Below, in pieces: positions 18,243 to 25,996 of a stretch of DNA of 64,000 bases. This DNA comes from Mycoavidus sp. B2-EB (GTDB lineage Bacteria > Pseudomonadota > Gammaproteobacteria > Burkholderiales > Burkholderiaceae). The stretch is taken from positions 1,612,001 to 1,676,000 of the forward strand of contig NZ_AP021872.1 in the NCBI RefSeq assembly GCF_014218255.1, written 5' to 3'. Under the pieces are notes generated by a model. That model ran no database searches, was not told the origin of the DNA, and saw nothing but the letters and a program-made list of their open reading frames with translations. Numbering within the stretch: the first letter of the stretch is position 1; every line of letters starts with the position of its first letter. A program made the translations under genes and the position numbers.

Positions 18243-19822
18243 AGATGATTCCCCATCGGCTGCGTCGCACGTGCCGCCAATGCCAGCCGTACGTGATCTT
18301 GATCAGAAAATTGATATTTATGGCCTTGTATTTCTTGAGTTGTCTCATGGCCTTTGCCGGCGAGCAAAATCACATCTTTGGATGCCGCCGCGCGGATCAC
18401 GCGCAAAATAGCACGCGCGCGATCTTCCGTACATTCAATGCGTGCCGGATCAGACATGCCCCGTAAAATATCTTGTAGGATCGCTGCCGGCGATTCATCA
18501 CGAGGATTATCGCTGGTGAGCACCACTACGTCAGCCAGCCGTTCGGCACAGCCCCCCATCAAGGCGCGTTTACTTGTATCTCGATTACCGCCACAGCCAA
18601 AAACACAGATCAACCTTCCGCCACGGGCGCTCACGATTGGGCGCAACGCAACCAAAACCTGGGTTAAAGCATCCGGGGTGTGCGCATAATCAACCACCAC
18701 GAGCGGTTCATTCAAGGTTAGATTGCCGCCTAGGCGCTGCATCCGGCCAATGACTGGCTCCAAATGCGCAAGTTGAGCGAGCGCGACCTCAAATGGCACA
18801 TCTGCTGCTAATAATGCGCCTAGCACTGCCAGCAAATTACTGACATTGAAAGTACCTAGCATAGGCACGCTCACTTCACCCTGCCCCCAACTAGAAACCA
18901 CTTTGAAGGCGGTGCCAGCAGCCAGCGCACGCACCTCTTGCGCGCGCAGTACGCCATCTGCTTTGAATGGCTGAGGCGTCGTGGTCCCTCCATCCACACT
19001 ATAAGCAATCGTGCGGACCTTGCCTTGCACCCGCGCCAGCAAACGCACTCCAGCTAGATCATCACTGTTAATAATGGCGCAGCGCAAGGTCGGCCAATCG
19101 AATAGGCGCGCCTTCGTGTTTTCATAATTTTCTAAGGTGTGATGATAATCCAGGTGATCATGCGACAGATTGGTGAAAATCGCTGTATCAAAAGCAATCC
19201 CATTGACTCGTCCTTGGTGCAAGCCGTGCGATGACACTTCCATCGCAACCGCTTGCGCACCTGCGCTACGCATCTGCGCTAAACTACGCTGTAATTGAGG
19301 CGCATCGGGAGTCGTAAAGCCAGTCGCCACCAATTTATCCGCCAAGCCGTTCCCTAACGTACCCATCAGCGCACATGGCCGCCCCAGCGCGGATAAGGCT
19401 TGCGCAATCCAATAGCTACAAGAAGTTTTGCCGTTGGTGCCGGTCACACCCGTAATAAATAGAGTTTCACTGGGCGCGCCATACCATTCACTCGCGATCG
19501 GGCCCGCCAATTCAGTCAGCTTCGGTATGGCTAAGGTTGGCACGTCAAAATTTTCCGCCTCTACCAAACCGATCGGCGCTGCCTCCGACTGGCCAGGCTG
19601 CCACAGAATTGCGCTGGCTCCTTGTTGGATTGCTTCGCTAAAATAACGACGCTGTTCAGCTTCAATGACGGCATAACTTAAATACACATCGCCTGACTGC
19701 ACCACTCGGCTATCAGCGCATAAATGAGCGCCAGCCGGAACCCGCGCACGCAGCCAGTTCATTACATATTCCAGCGTACTCACGACTTGGTGATCCACGC
19801 ATAAACCGTGTGTGCCGCTCAT
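18239..19822 (-). CDS. murE: UDP-N-acetylmuramoyl-L-alanyl-D-glutamate--2,6-diaminopimelate ligase
   Basis: MurE adds the third residue of the stem peptide. The P-loop GTNGKTS is at 128-134, with TGFTTPDAPQLQR and MEVSSHGLHQGRVNGIAFD in the centre. DNPR at 438-441 is the motif that selects meso-diaminopimelate rather than lysine, so the wall should be of the meso-DAP type. The length (527 aa) is slightly above the E. coli enzyme because of an N-terminal extension common in this group. The start overlaps the ftsI stop as ATGA. Confidence 0.97.
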   Translation of the reverse strand: MSGTHGLCVDHQVVSTLEYVMNWLRARVPAGAHLCADSRVVQSGDVYLSYAVIEAEQRRYFSEAIQQGASAILWQPGQSEAAPIGLVEAENFDVPTLAIPKLTELAGPIASEWYGAPSETLFITGVTGTNGKTSCSYWIAQALSALGRPCALMGTLGNGLADKLVATGFTTPDAPQLQRSLAQMRSAGAQAVAMEVSSHGLHQGRVNGIAFDTAIFTNLSHDHLDYHHTLENYENTKARLFDWPTLRCAIINSDDLAGVRLLARVQGKVRTIAYSVDGGTTTPQPFKADGVLRAQEVRALAAGTAFKVVSSWGQGEVSVPMLGTFNVSNLLAVLGALLAADVPFEVALAQLAHLEPVIGRMQRLGGNLTLNEPLVVVDYAHTPDALTQVLVALRPIVSARGGRLICVFGCGGNRDTSKRALMGGCAERLADVVVLTSDNPRDESPAAILQDILRGMSDPARIECTEDRARAILRVIRAAASKDVILLAGKGHETTQEIQGHKYQFSDQDHVRLALAARATQPMGNHL

Positions 19823-21603
19823 GGGTTAACTCCTAAGCGCTGCGGCTGGGTATGCTGTGCTGCCACCATTAATGGAATCGGTTTATCTGGGGTCACATTT
19901 AATGCGCGCAATGTGTCATTCGCAATCTCCGCGAACACCGGTCCCGCGACCTGGCCACCAAAATGCTTGCCTGCACGGGGTTCATCGATCGAAATCGCCA
20001 CAATAATGCGCGGCGCCGAGATGGGCGCAATCCCAACAAACGAAGCACGATATTTTGATTTATCGTATTGGCCTTTAATATGTTTATACGCGGTGCCCGA
20101 CTTGCCACCCGCTCGGTAGTCAGCCAGCAGCGCATCCGGTGCCGTACCGCCAGGCCCAATCACCGCCTCAAGCATCTGACGCACTTGGCGCGCAGTCTGC
20201 GGCGCAATAACCTGCACGCCGGCGATGGGTTCATGCCCGCCAGCGCCAACCTCAGAATTTTTAAACAGCGTGAGCGGCAATAACTGCCCATCATGGGCTA
20301 ATACCGTATACGCACGCGCTATTTGAAACAACGATACTGAGATACCATACCCATAAGCCATGGTTGCTTGTTCAATCCGCCGCCAGTGCTGCCAAGGCCG
20401 CAAGCGGCCAGCGACCGCTCCCGGGAAACTAATCTCCGGCGCCTGTCCAAAACCAACACTAGTAAACATTTCCCACATCTCCTCCGGCTTGAGCTGCAAG
20501 GCGATTTTAGTCGTGCCAATATTGCTTGATTTTTGTAATACTTTGGCCACCGTCAATTGACCAAAATCACGGCTATCGCTGATCGTTGCATGGTCTAATT
20601 TATAACGGCCAGGCGCTGTGTCAATCAGCGTAGTTGGCGTTACACGCTTTAAGTCAAGCGCGCGCGCCAGCGTCAGCGGCTTCATAATCGAGCCCGGTTC
20701 AAAGGTATCGGTCAACACGCGATTGCGTAACTGCGCGCCCGTTAATTGGGTCCGACGATTCGGGTTATAAGCCGGATAATTGACCAATGCCAGCACCTCG
20801 CCAGTCCGTGCATCCAGGACCACGGCGGCTCCCGCTTTAGCTTTGTGACGCTGCACCGCCTCTTTCAAATCGTTGTAGGCGATATATTGCAATTTACTAT
20901 CAATTGATAAAGTTAAATCACGTCCATCACGCGGCGACACCAGTTCATCCACATCCTCCACCACGCGCCCCATGCGATCTTTAATCACGCGGCGACTCCC
21001 GGGCATGCCGATGAGCTGCTTTTGCATGCTGAGCTCAATCCCTTCCTGGCCTTCATCTTCAATATTGGTAAAGCCAACCAGATGCGCCGTGATTTCTCCT
21101 TCTGGATAAAACCGTTGGTATTCTTTACGCTGATAGATCCCGGGCACATCCAACGCCGCCACCTGCGCTGCCACGTCAAGCGGCACTTGACGTTTGAGAT
21201 ACACAAAACTTCTGTCCTCGGCCAATTTGCGCCGTAGCGCGGGCTGACTCAAACCCAACAATTTACTCAATGCCTCAAGCTTAGGAGCCGCCAGCTCAGC
21301 CGGCACATCTTCTGGAATCGCCCAGATGGCCCGAACCGGCAAGCTCGTCGCCAACACCACGCCATTGCGATCAAAAATCTTGCCACGCGTGGCCGGTAAC
21401 GCCAATGTGCGCTGATAGCGGCTCTCGCCTTGTTTTTGATAAAAATCATTGCCCAACCCCTGGATCCACCAAGCTCTCACAGCTAACACGGCAAAGCCAA
21501 GAAATAATAAAAAGACGACGAATTTTGAACGCCATACCGGCAAGCGCAGCAATAACACTGGACTTGCCGAGAACGGCATGGCTTTAGGCGAAACCTGCCT
21601 CAT
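19819..21603 (-). CDS. ftsI: Septal peptidoglycan transpeptidase FtsI (PBP3)
   Basis: FtsI cross-links septal peptidoglycan and is the transpeptidase partner of FtsW. The protein has one N-terminal membrane helix (FVVFLLFLGFAVLAVRAWWI, about residues 28-47), a PBP dimerisation region, and a class B transpeptidase domain. Its active-site serine S305 lies in EPGSIMKP (SxxK), with SSN (LQKSSNIGTTKIA) and KSGT (GGKSGTAYKHIKG) further on. The length, 594 aa, is typical. Its start overlaps the ftsL stop by four bases. Confidence 0.98.
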   Translation of the reverse strand: MRQVSPKAMPFSASPVLLLRLPVWRSKFVVFLLFLGFAVLAVRAWWIQGLGNDFYQKQGESRYQRTLALPATRGKIFDRNGVVLATSLPVRAIWAIPEDVPAELAAPKLEALSKLLGLSQPALRRKLAEDRSFVYLKRQVPLDVAAQVAALDVPGIYQRKEYQRFYPEGEITAHLVGFTNIEDEGQEGIELSMQKQLIGMPGSRRVIKDRMGRVVEDVDELVSPRDGRDLTLSIDSKLQYIAYNDLKEAVQRHKAKAGAAVVLDARTGEVLALVNYPAYNPNRRTQLTGAQLRNRVLTDTFEPGSIMKPLTLARALDLKRVTPTTLIDTAPGRYKLDHATISDSRDFGQLTVAKVLQKSSNIGTTKIALQLKPEEMWEMFTSVGFGQAPEISFPGAVAGRLRPWQHWRRIEQATMAYGYGISVSLFQIARAYTVLAHDGQLLPLTLFKNSEVGAGGHEPIAGVQVIAPQTARQVRQMLEAVIGPGGTAPDALLADYRAGGKSGTAYKHIKGQYDKSKYRASFVGIAPISAPRIIVAISIDEPRAGKHFGGQVAGPVFAEIANDTLRALNVTPDKPIPLMVAAQHTQPQRLGVNP

Positions 21604-21971
21604 CTGCCACCCCTCTCAAAAGAAGCGGGGGATTGAGATGCGCGTTTTACAGCGTTTTGGGGCAACCTAGATCCACTTAAGGCTTCAATCTCATCCAAAT
21701 TGATGACCTGAGGGGTTAAATAATGCGTCAAACTGGACGTCACCGGCCTCATTTTGAGTGCGCGCTGCGCTACGCTCTCGATGCGCGAAATTTTTGATAA
21801 AGCGCCTTGCTGATATTGCAATTGCGACCAATCCTGGCGCAACTGACGCTCTTGCGCCTGGGCCAGATCGAGTTCGATAAAGATACGGCGCTGCTGATCG
21901 GTTGCATTGATCACCGATAACGCGCAGATCAGCAGTGCGCCGAGCAACAGTAAATGCACGCGGCTCATCAC
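21600..21971 (-). CDS. ftsL: Cell division protein FtsL
   Basis: FtsL is a small bitopic divisome protein that forms the FtsQLB complex and helps activate FtsWI. The 123-residue product has an N-terminal membrane helix ([19 protein letters not shown]) followed by a heptad-rich stretch ([20 protein letters not shown]) suited to a coiled coil with FtsB. Sequence conservation in this family is low; the position between rsmH and ftsI, with four-base overlaps at both ends, supports the call. Confidence 0.93.
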   Translation of the reverse strand: MMSRVHLLLLGALLICALSVINATDQQRRIFIELDLAQAQERQLRQDWSQLQYQQGALSKISRIESVAQRALKMRPVTSSLTHYLTPQVINLDEIEALSGSRLPQNAVKRASQSPASFERGGR

Positions 21972-22894
21972 GCCATCCTTTCAGCAGAACGCATCAAGGC
22001 TGAGCGGGCCCGAGGATTCTCAGCAATCTCAGCCGCACTTGCGCGCACGCGTGCATGGAGTTTAAGTAATGGCGCTGGAAGCTCCGCCGCCCGCAGCGGC
22101 AAGCGACGGTCAAGTCGCGGCGCTTGTGCATGCTTTTTTAAAAATTGCTTAACTTTCCTATCTTCAAGCGAATGAAAGCTGATCACCACCAAGCGCCCTC
22201 CTGCTTCTAATAAAGTTAAAGCTGCTGCCAGCGCTACTTCCAATTCTTCAAGTTCTTGATTAAGGTAAATCCGTATAGCTTGAAAGGTGCGCGTAGCCGG
22301 GTTTTTCCCCGGTTCACGAGTTTTAACGGCGCTGGCCACGACCTCGGCCAGCTCACGGGTACGCGTGAGCGGTCCCAACCGCTCACGGCGCGCAATAATC
22401 GCTTTTGCAATCTGCTGAGCAAACCGCTCTTCCCCATAATCCCGTATGACCTCCGTTAGTTGCGGTTGTGATACACGCGCTAACCACTGTGCCGCCGACT
22501 CGCCACGGCTTGGATCCATCCGCATATCCAGTGGCCCATCCGCTTGAAAACTAAAACCGCGTTCAGCATCATCCAGTTGCGGCGAAGAAACGCCCAAATC
22601 TAATAAAACCCCAGCGACCTGCTGGATGCCACGCTGCGCCATTTCTTCGCGCAACCTAGCAAAACTACTATGCACAATCTCAAAACGCGGATCTGTAATC
22701 TGCTGCGCCGCCGCCAACGCTTGCGGATCTTTATCAAAAGCCACCAAACGCGCCGCCGCGCCAAGCCGCCTCAGCAACAATTGGCTGTGACCACCCCGCC
22801 CAAAAGTGCCATCGATATAAATTCCATCGGGCCGCCACAGCAAGGCATCCACCGCCTCTTCGCGCAGCACCGTACAATGTTGCAAATCCTGCAT
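21968..22894 (-). CDS. rsmH: 16S rRNA (cytosine-1402-N4)-methyltransferase
   Basis: RsmH (MraW) methylates N4 of C1402 in 16S rRNA using SAM, fine-tuning the decoding centre. The SAM loop [17 protein letters not shown] (residues 25-41), [29 protein letters not shown] and the C-terminal [17 protein letters not shown] are characteristic. The length, 308 aa, is normal. It is second in the cluster, 13 bases after mraZ, and overlaps ftsL by four bases. Confidence 0.98.
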   Translation of the reverse strand: MQDLQHCTVLREEAVDALLWRPDGIYIDGTFGRGGHSQLLLRRLGAAARLVAFDKDPQALAAAQQITDPRFEIVHSSFARLREEMAQRGIQQVAGVLLDLGVSSPQLDDAERGFSFQADGPLDMRMDPSRGESAAQWLARVSQPQLTEVIRDYGEERFAQQIAKAIIARRERLGPLTRTRELAEVVASAVKTREPGKNPATRTFQAIRIYLNQELEELEVALAAALTLLEAGGRLVVISFHSLEDRKVKQFLKKHAQAPRLDRRLPLRAAELPAPLLKLHARVRASAAEIAENPRARSALMRSAERMA

Positions 22895-22907
22895 AAAAAA
22901 TATCGCT

Positions 22908-23336
22908 TCAGAACGTAAAGTTCTTCAATGCAGCAGGCATTTCTTGCGTCATCGCCGCCTGTTCTTTCGCCGCATAAGTCTGCGCATCCCAGATCTCAAA
23001 ACAAGCGCCCATGCCCAACAACATCACCTCTTTATCCAGCGCTGCGGCTTTACGCAACTCAGGAGCCAGCAACACACGGTTTGTGCCATCCAATTCGACC
23101 TCAGAAGCATTCCCTAAGAAAATTCGACGCCACCAATGAGCATCCATAGGTAGAGCGACGATTTTGGCGCGAAAACTCTCCCATTCAGCGAATGTGAAAA
23201 GCAGCAAACATCCGTCCGGGTGCTTGGTCACCGTCACCCGGCCTGCCGCTTGTCCTTGCAACGCCTCTCGATAACGAGACGGAATCGACATCCGCCCTTT
23301 CGCATCGAGCGTCAGCGCTGACGCTCCTTGGAACAC
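22908..23336 (-). CDS. mraZ: Transcriptional regulator MraZ
   Basis: MraZ is a DNA-binding protein with two tandem SpoVT-AbrB-type domains; in E. coli it represses its own operon by binding direct repeats near the promoter. Both halves are visible ([19 protein letters not shown] at the start and [19 protein letters not shown] near residue 80). The start codon is GTG at 23336 ([13 protein letters not shown]), preceded by TTAGGAGAGG, a strong ribosome site. The length is 142 aa. It is the first gene of the dcw operon, and its putative operator is directly upstream (23417-23451). Confidence 0.97.
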   Translation of the reverse strand: MFQGASALTLDAKGRMSIPSRYREALQGQAAGRVTVTKHPDGCLLLFTFAEWESFRAKIVALPMDAHWWRRIFLGNASEVELDGTNRVLLAPELRKAAALDKEVMLLGMGACFEIWDAQTYAAKEQAAMTQEMPAALKNFTF

Positions 23337-23352
23337 TCGCCTCTCCTAACCT

Positions 23353-23372
23353 GGAGCGCGGCACCGCGCTCC
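23353..23372. promoter_or_regulatory. Perfect inverted repeat in the mraZ leader
   Basis: GGAGCGCGG (23353-23361) and CCGCGCTCC (23364-23372) form a perfect 9-bp palindrome with a 2-base centre, 17 bases upstream of the mraZ start codon and just before its ribosome site. In RNA it would make a very GC-rich hairpin in the 5' leader; on DNA it could be a protein site. No T tract follows. A role in limiting mraZ translation or transcription is possible but not shown. Confidence 0.5.
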
Positions 23373-23416
23373 TACTACTTAACTACACCCATTGACGCAA
23401 CCTTTGGCGAAAAAAT

Positions 23417-23451
23417 CACACAAAAGCGCACTTTTTCACACTTTGTCCCAC
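23417..23451 (-). promoter_or_regulatory. Putative MraZ operator: four boxes at exact 10-bp spacing
   Basis: On the minus strand, in the direction of mraZ, four pentamers follow each other at exactly 10-bp spacing: GTGGG (23451-23447), GTGTG (23441-23437), GTGCG (23431-23427) and GTGTG (23421-23417). Known MraZ operators consist of TGGG-containing repeats separated by about 5 bp upstream of mraZ. The first box overlaps the -10 element of the promoter at 23450-23478, as expected for a repressor site. The best-matching box is the first; the others are variants. Confidence 0.75.
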
Positions 23452-23478
23452 TTTAGAGTAAGGTTGCGCAATGGTCAA
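23450..23478 (-). promoter_or_regulatory. Sigma70-type promoter of the dcw cluster
   Basis: On the minus strand, TTGACC (23478-23473) and TAAAGT (23455-23450) are separated by exactly 17 bases, a good -35/-10 pair (five of six and four of six consensus bases). It points at mraZ, about 115 bases from its start codon, and its -10 overlaps the first MraZ-type box. It is the best promoter I see for the whole mraZ-to-lpxC cluster. Confidence 0.65.
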
Positions 23479-23719
23479 GCAGGACATCTGCTTTTTATTT
23501 GATTTTTATTAGAAAAAACAACAGCTTAGCGGAATCGACTCAGAGCAAAACAGAGAATCTCTTTTGAAATAAGAGAAATACGAGGATTTGTGAAAGTAAT
23601 TTATTAAGAGTGGAGAGAGCCAAAAGCGAAAAAAAACCTATTTAAGCCCCCCCCCCTGGCTCAGCGCAGAAATTTAGCGCGCACATCAGCGGCAGCGAGG
23701 CTTACCGCTTTGCAGCGTG
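23479..23719. other. Gene-free stretch between mraZ and coq7
   Basis: No reading frame of interest is present. The stretch is AT-rich near 23490-23640 and contains a run of ten C residues (23647-23656) close to the 3' end of coq7. The dcw promoter lies at its mraZ-proximal border. No T-rich hairpin terminator for coq7 was found. Confidence 0.5.
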
Positions 23720-24346
23720 CTATATATAGTAGGCGGTAGAGGTCATCACGCGTGAACTCATTCTCATTAAACGGCGTACCGACAACGGCAGCTCTTGGCC
23801 ACCGGCCTCGGTTGCCGCTTGCCCGTGTGCAATCTCATCAACCCGCATTTGTTCAACCACCGCACGCGAGGCATAATCATGAAGCGGCAACTTCTCTAAA
23901 TGACGCTCCAGGTGCTGCTCCACTTGCCGCTCTGTCTCCGCCATAAAACCCAGGCTGATGCGATCCCCCATTTTACCGGCGATCAACCCGATTGCAAAAG
24001 CACCGGCATACCATAACGGATTCAACAAACTCGGACGCGCGTCTAAGGCATCTAAGCGCTCCGCCAACCAACTAAGATGATCTTCTTCTTCACGCGCAGC
24101 GCGCTCGAAATGGCCCTTAAGTCGAGCCGACTGAGTCGTCAGCTTTTGCGCTTGATACAGTGCTTGCGCGCAAATCTCTCCAGTATGATTCACCCGCATC
24201 AATGCCCCCGCCTGCTTTCTCTCCGCAGCGGATAATTCTGCCGCGGCGGCCTCCTCCAATCCTTGAGGTACGGACCGCGTAGCCCGCACAACGCCCGTTA
24301 ACGCACGCAGACTTCGATCAAATTCGCCAATTAAACGATCCAACAT
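23720..24346 (-). CDS. coq7: Demethoxyubiquinone hydroxylase Coq7
   Basis: Coq7 is a carboxylate-bridged di-iron enzyme that hydroxylates the ring of 2-polyprenyl-3-methyl-6-methoxy-1,4-benzoquinol in ubiquinone synthesis. With the start at ATG 24346 ([18 protein letters not shown]) the product is 208 aa, the usual length. Upstream GGGGGAAAGG is the ribosome site; the frame stays open 33 codons further, but that part looks non-coding. Iron ligands are seen as E57 ([11 protein letters not shown]), the ExxH of EEEDHLSW (E87, H90), and a second set in [12 protein letters not shown] and VDEIAHG. It implies aerobic respiration with ubiquinone. Confidence 0.95.
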   Translation of the reverse strand: MLDRLIGEFDRSLRALTGVVRATRSVPQGLEEAAAAELSAAERKQAGALMRVNHTGEICAQALYQAQKLTTQSARLKGHFERAAREEEDHLSWLAERLDALDARPSLLNPLWYAGAFAIGLIAGKMGDRISLGFMAETERQVEQHLERHLEKLPLHDYASRAVVEQMRVDEIAHGQAATEAGGQELPLSVRRLMRMSSRVMTSTAYYI

Positions 24347-24709
24347 CCGCCTTTCCCCCATCGTTAAGAACACATACACCACCCTGCTGCAGCAGTTTGC
24401 CGTGATCCATATAAGCATATGGCCGCTGTTGTGTAAATGTGACAAAAATTAAGAATACACCACAGGTAAAAGAGCTTTTCCTTTTACCTCGCGAATGAAT
24501 TTGTTACAGTATATTAACTTCTAGTGAAGTTGTAGCAGTAAAGTTAGTATTTAACCCTATGTACAGGCAAGTCCACCTAAATTCATAGGTTGGCGGCTAA
24601 AGTGCAGCTTCTGCTTCTTACAGGTTATTTGGGCCTTAAGTTGCGTGCTGCGCAAGGGTTAGATCATATAAATTACCAAATCCATTCCCAATCTTTTTGG
24701 AGATTATCA
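24347..24709. other. Divergent intergenic region coq7 / porin
   Basis: The 363 bases between the coq7 start and the porin start hold no convincing gene. They must carry both divergent promoters. A TATATT element near 24510 (in ACAGTATATTAAC) could be the porin -10, which would leave a leader of almost 200 bases. The frame open from 24590 is an upstream extension of the porin frame without protein character. A long leader would allow post-transcriptional control, but I see no specific structure. Confidence 0.4.
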
Positions 24710-25918
24710 ATGAAAAAGTCACTTCTTGCTCTCGCGGCACTGGGTGCATTCGCTGGTGCGGCTCATGCCCAAAGCAGCGTGACACTGTACGGCGTAATCG
24801 ACGCAGGTGTTGATTATGTTAGTAGCGCACAACAAAACGCCACTACTGGCGGCAAACAAATTGCCCTGACTAGTGGCGTTATGCAAGGCAGCCGCTGGGG
24901 CGTCCGTGGTACGGAAAACCTAGGTGGTGGCTTGAAAGCTATTTTCACATTGGAAAATGGTTTCAACTTGGCTAACGGTAAATTGGCCCAAGGCGGTTCT
25001 GAATTCGGTCGTCAAGCGTTTGTTGGCTTGTCTGGCGATTTTGGTACAGTGACCGTTGGTCGTCAATATGACTCCGTGGTTGATTTTGTTTCTGGCTTCT
25101 CTGCCGGCAACCAATGGGGTTCATATGCTGCTCACCCAGGTGACTTCGACAACTTCAACAATAGCGCTCGCATCAACAACTCGATCAAATACACCAGCCC
25201 TAATAACGCTGGATTCACCTATAGCGCATTGTATAGCTTGGGTGGCTTCGCTGGTGAATTCCAGAAAAACCGTGTTTGGTCGGTAGGTGCAGGCTATGCA
25301 AATGGCCCGTTGGCTTTTGGTGCAGCTTACTTGAACGCGAAAAATCCTAACCTTTCGTTCTACGGTAATACAGATGCAGATGCTAATACTCCGTTGGCTA
25401 GAGGTGGTTTTGGAAATTCCATTATCGGCAATTTCTCGACAGCTAGCACTTTAGAAGTCATTGGTGTAGGCGGTTCTTATACGTTTGGCCCAGCTACACT
25501 TGGCTTGACTTACAGCAATGTGAAGTTTAAAGACCTAAATGATGACCGCTCAAACGGAAAAGGAGCCGGTTTCAGTGGCTCGCCAAAATTCAACAACGGT
25601 GAAGTTAACCTCGCGTATCAGTTAACACCTGCTCTGAAAGTTGGTGGCGCTTACTCCTACACCCAAGGCAACAGTGTCATAAACGAGGTCACAAACGAAA
25701 CATTTTCGAAAGCGAAATACCATCAAGTTAACCTCGGTGCTGACTATTCCCTGTCAAAACGCACTGATGTTTACGTAGTTGGCGCTTACCAAAAGGCTAG
25801 CGGCAATAAATCAGATGTAACAGGCCAAGGCGGTGTAAATGCACAAATCGCTAATCTGGAAGAATCCAGAAACGATCGCCAAGCTGCAGTACGCGTAGGC
25901 CTGCGTCACAAGTTCTAA
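24710..25918 (+). CDS. Outer-membrane porin (Gram-negative trimeric porin family)
   Basis: General diffusion porin of the Burkholderia/Neisseria type, a 16-stranded beta-barrel in the outer membrane. The start ATG 24710 follows a good ribosome site (TTGGAGATT) and gives a classic signal peptide, KKSLLALAALGAFAGAAHAQ, cleaved after AHA. The mature N terminus SSVTLYGVIDAGVDYV is the signature first strand, RWGVRGTENLGGGLKAIFTL is the second conserved segment, and the protein ends in a terminal phenylalanine (VRVGLRHKF), required for BAM-mediated assembly. The length is 402 aa. Codon use suggests high expression, and a strong terminator follows at 25954. Confidence 0.95.
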   Translation: MKKSLLALAALGAFAGAAHAQSSVTLYGVIDAGVDYVSSAQQNATTGGKQIALTSGVMQGSRWGVRGTENLGGGLKAIFTLENGFNLANGKLAQGGSEFGRQAFVGLSGDFGTVTVGRQYDSVVDFVSGFSAGNQWGSYAAHPGDFDNFNNSARINNSIKYTSPNNAGFTYSALYSLGGFAGEFQKNRVWSVGAGYANGPLAFGAAYLNAKNPNLSFYGNTDADANTPLARGGFGNSIIGNFSTASTLEVIGVGGSYTFGPATLGLTYSNVKFKDLNDDRSNGKGAGFSGSPKFNNGEVNLAYQLTPALKVGGAYSYTQGNSVINEVTNETFSKAKYHQVNLGADYSLSKRTDVYVVGAYQKASGNKSDVTGQGGVNAQIANLEESRNDRQAAVRVGLRHKF

Positions 25919-25953
25919 TCGAAAGAAATAAAGAACTGAATTAAGCTGTAATT

Positions 25954-25981
25954 AAAAAGGCGCCTTCGGGCGCCTTTTTTT
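25954..25981 (+). terminator. Intrinsic terminator of the porin gene
   Basis: AAAAAGGCGCC (25954-25964), a TTCG tetraloop (25965-25968), and GGCGCC followed by six T residues (25969-25980) form a textbook Rho-independent terminator 35 bases after the porin stop. The flanking A and T runs make it work in both directions, so it may also end fadD transcription coming from the other side. Confidence 0.95.
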
Positions 25982-25996
25982 ATATCTCAATTAATA

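Noticed and set aside
5425-22459. Many antisense frames of 60-180 codons across the division cluster
   Set aside because: They lie opposite strongly conserved genes, lack motifs and ribosome sites, and arise from codon bias of the true genes.
24590-24709. Upstream extension of the porin reading frame
   Set aside because: The extension (40 codons) precedes a perfect signal peptide and a good ribosome site at 24697-24710, so it is leader sequence.
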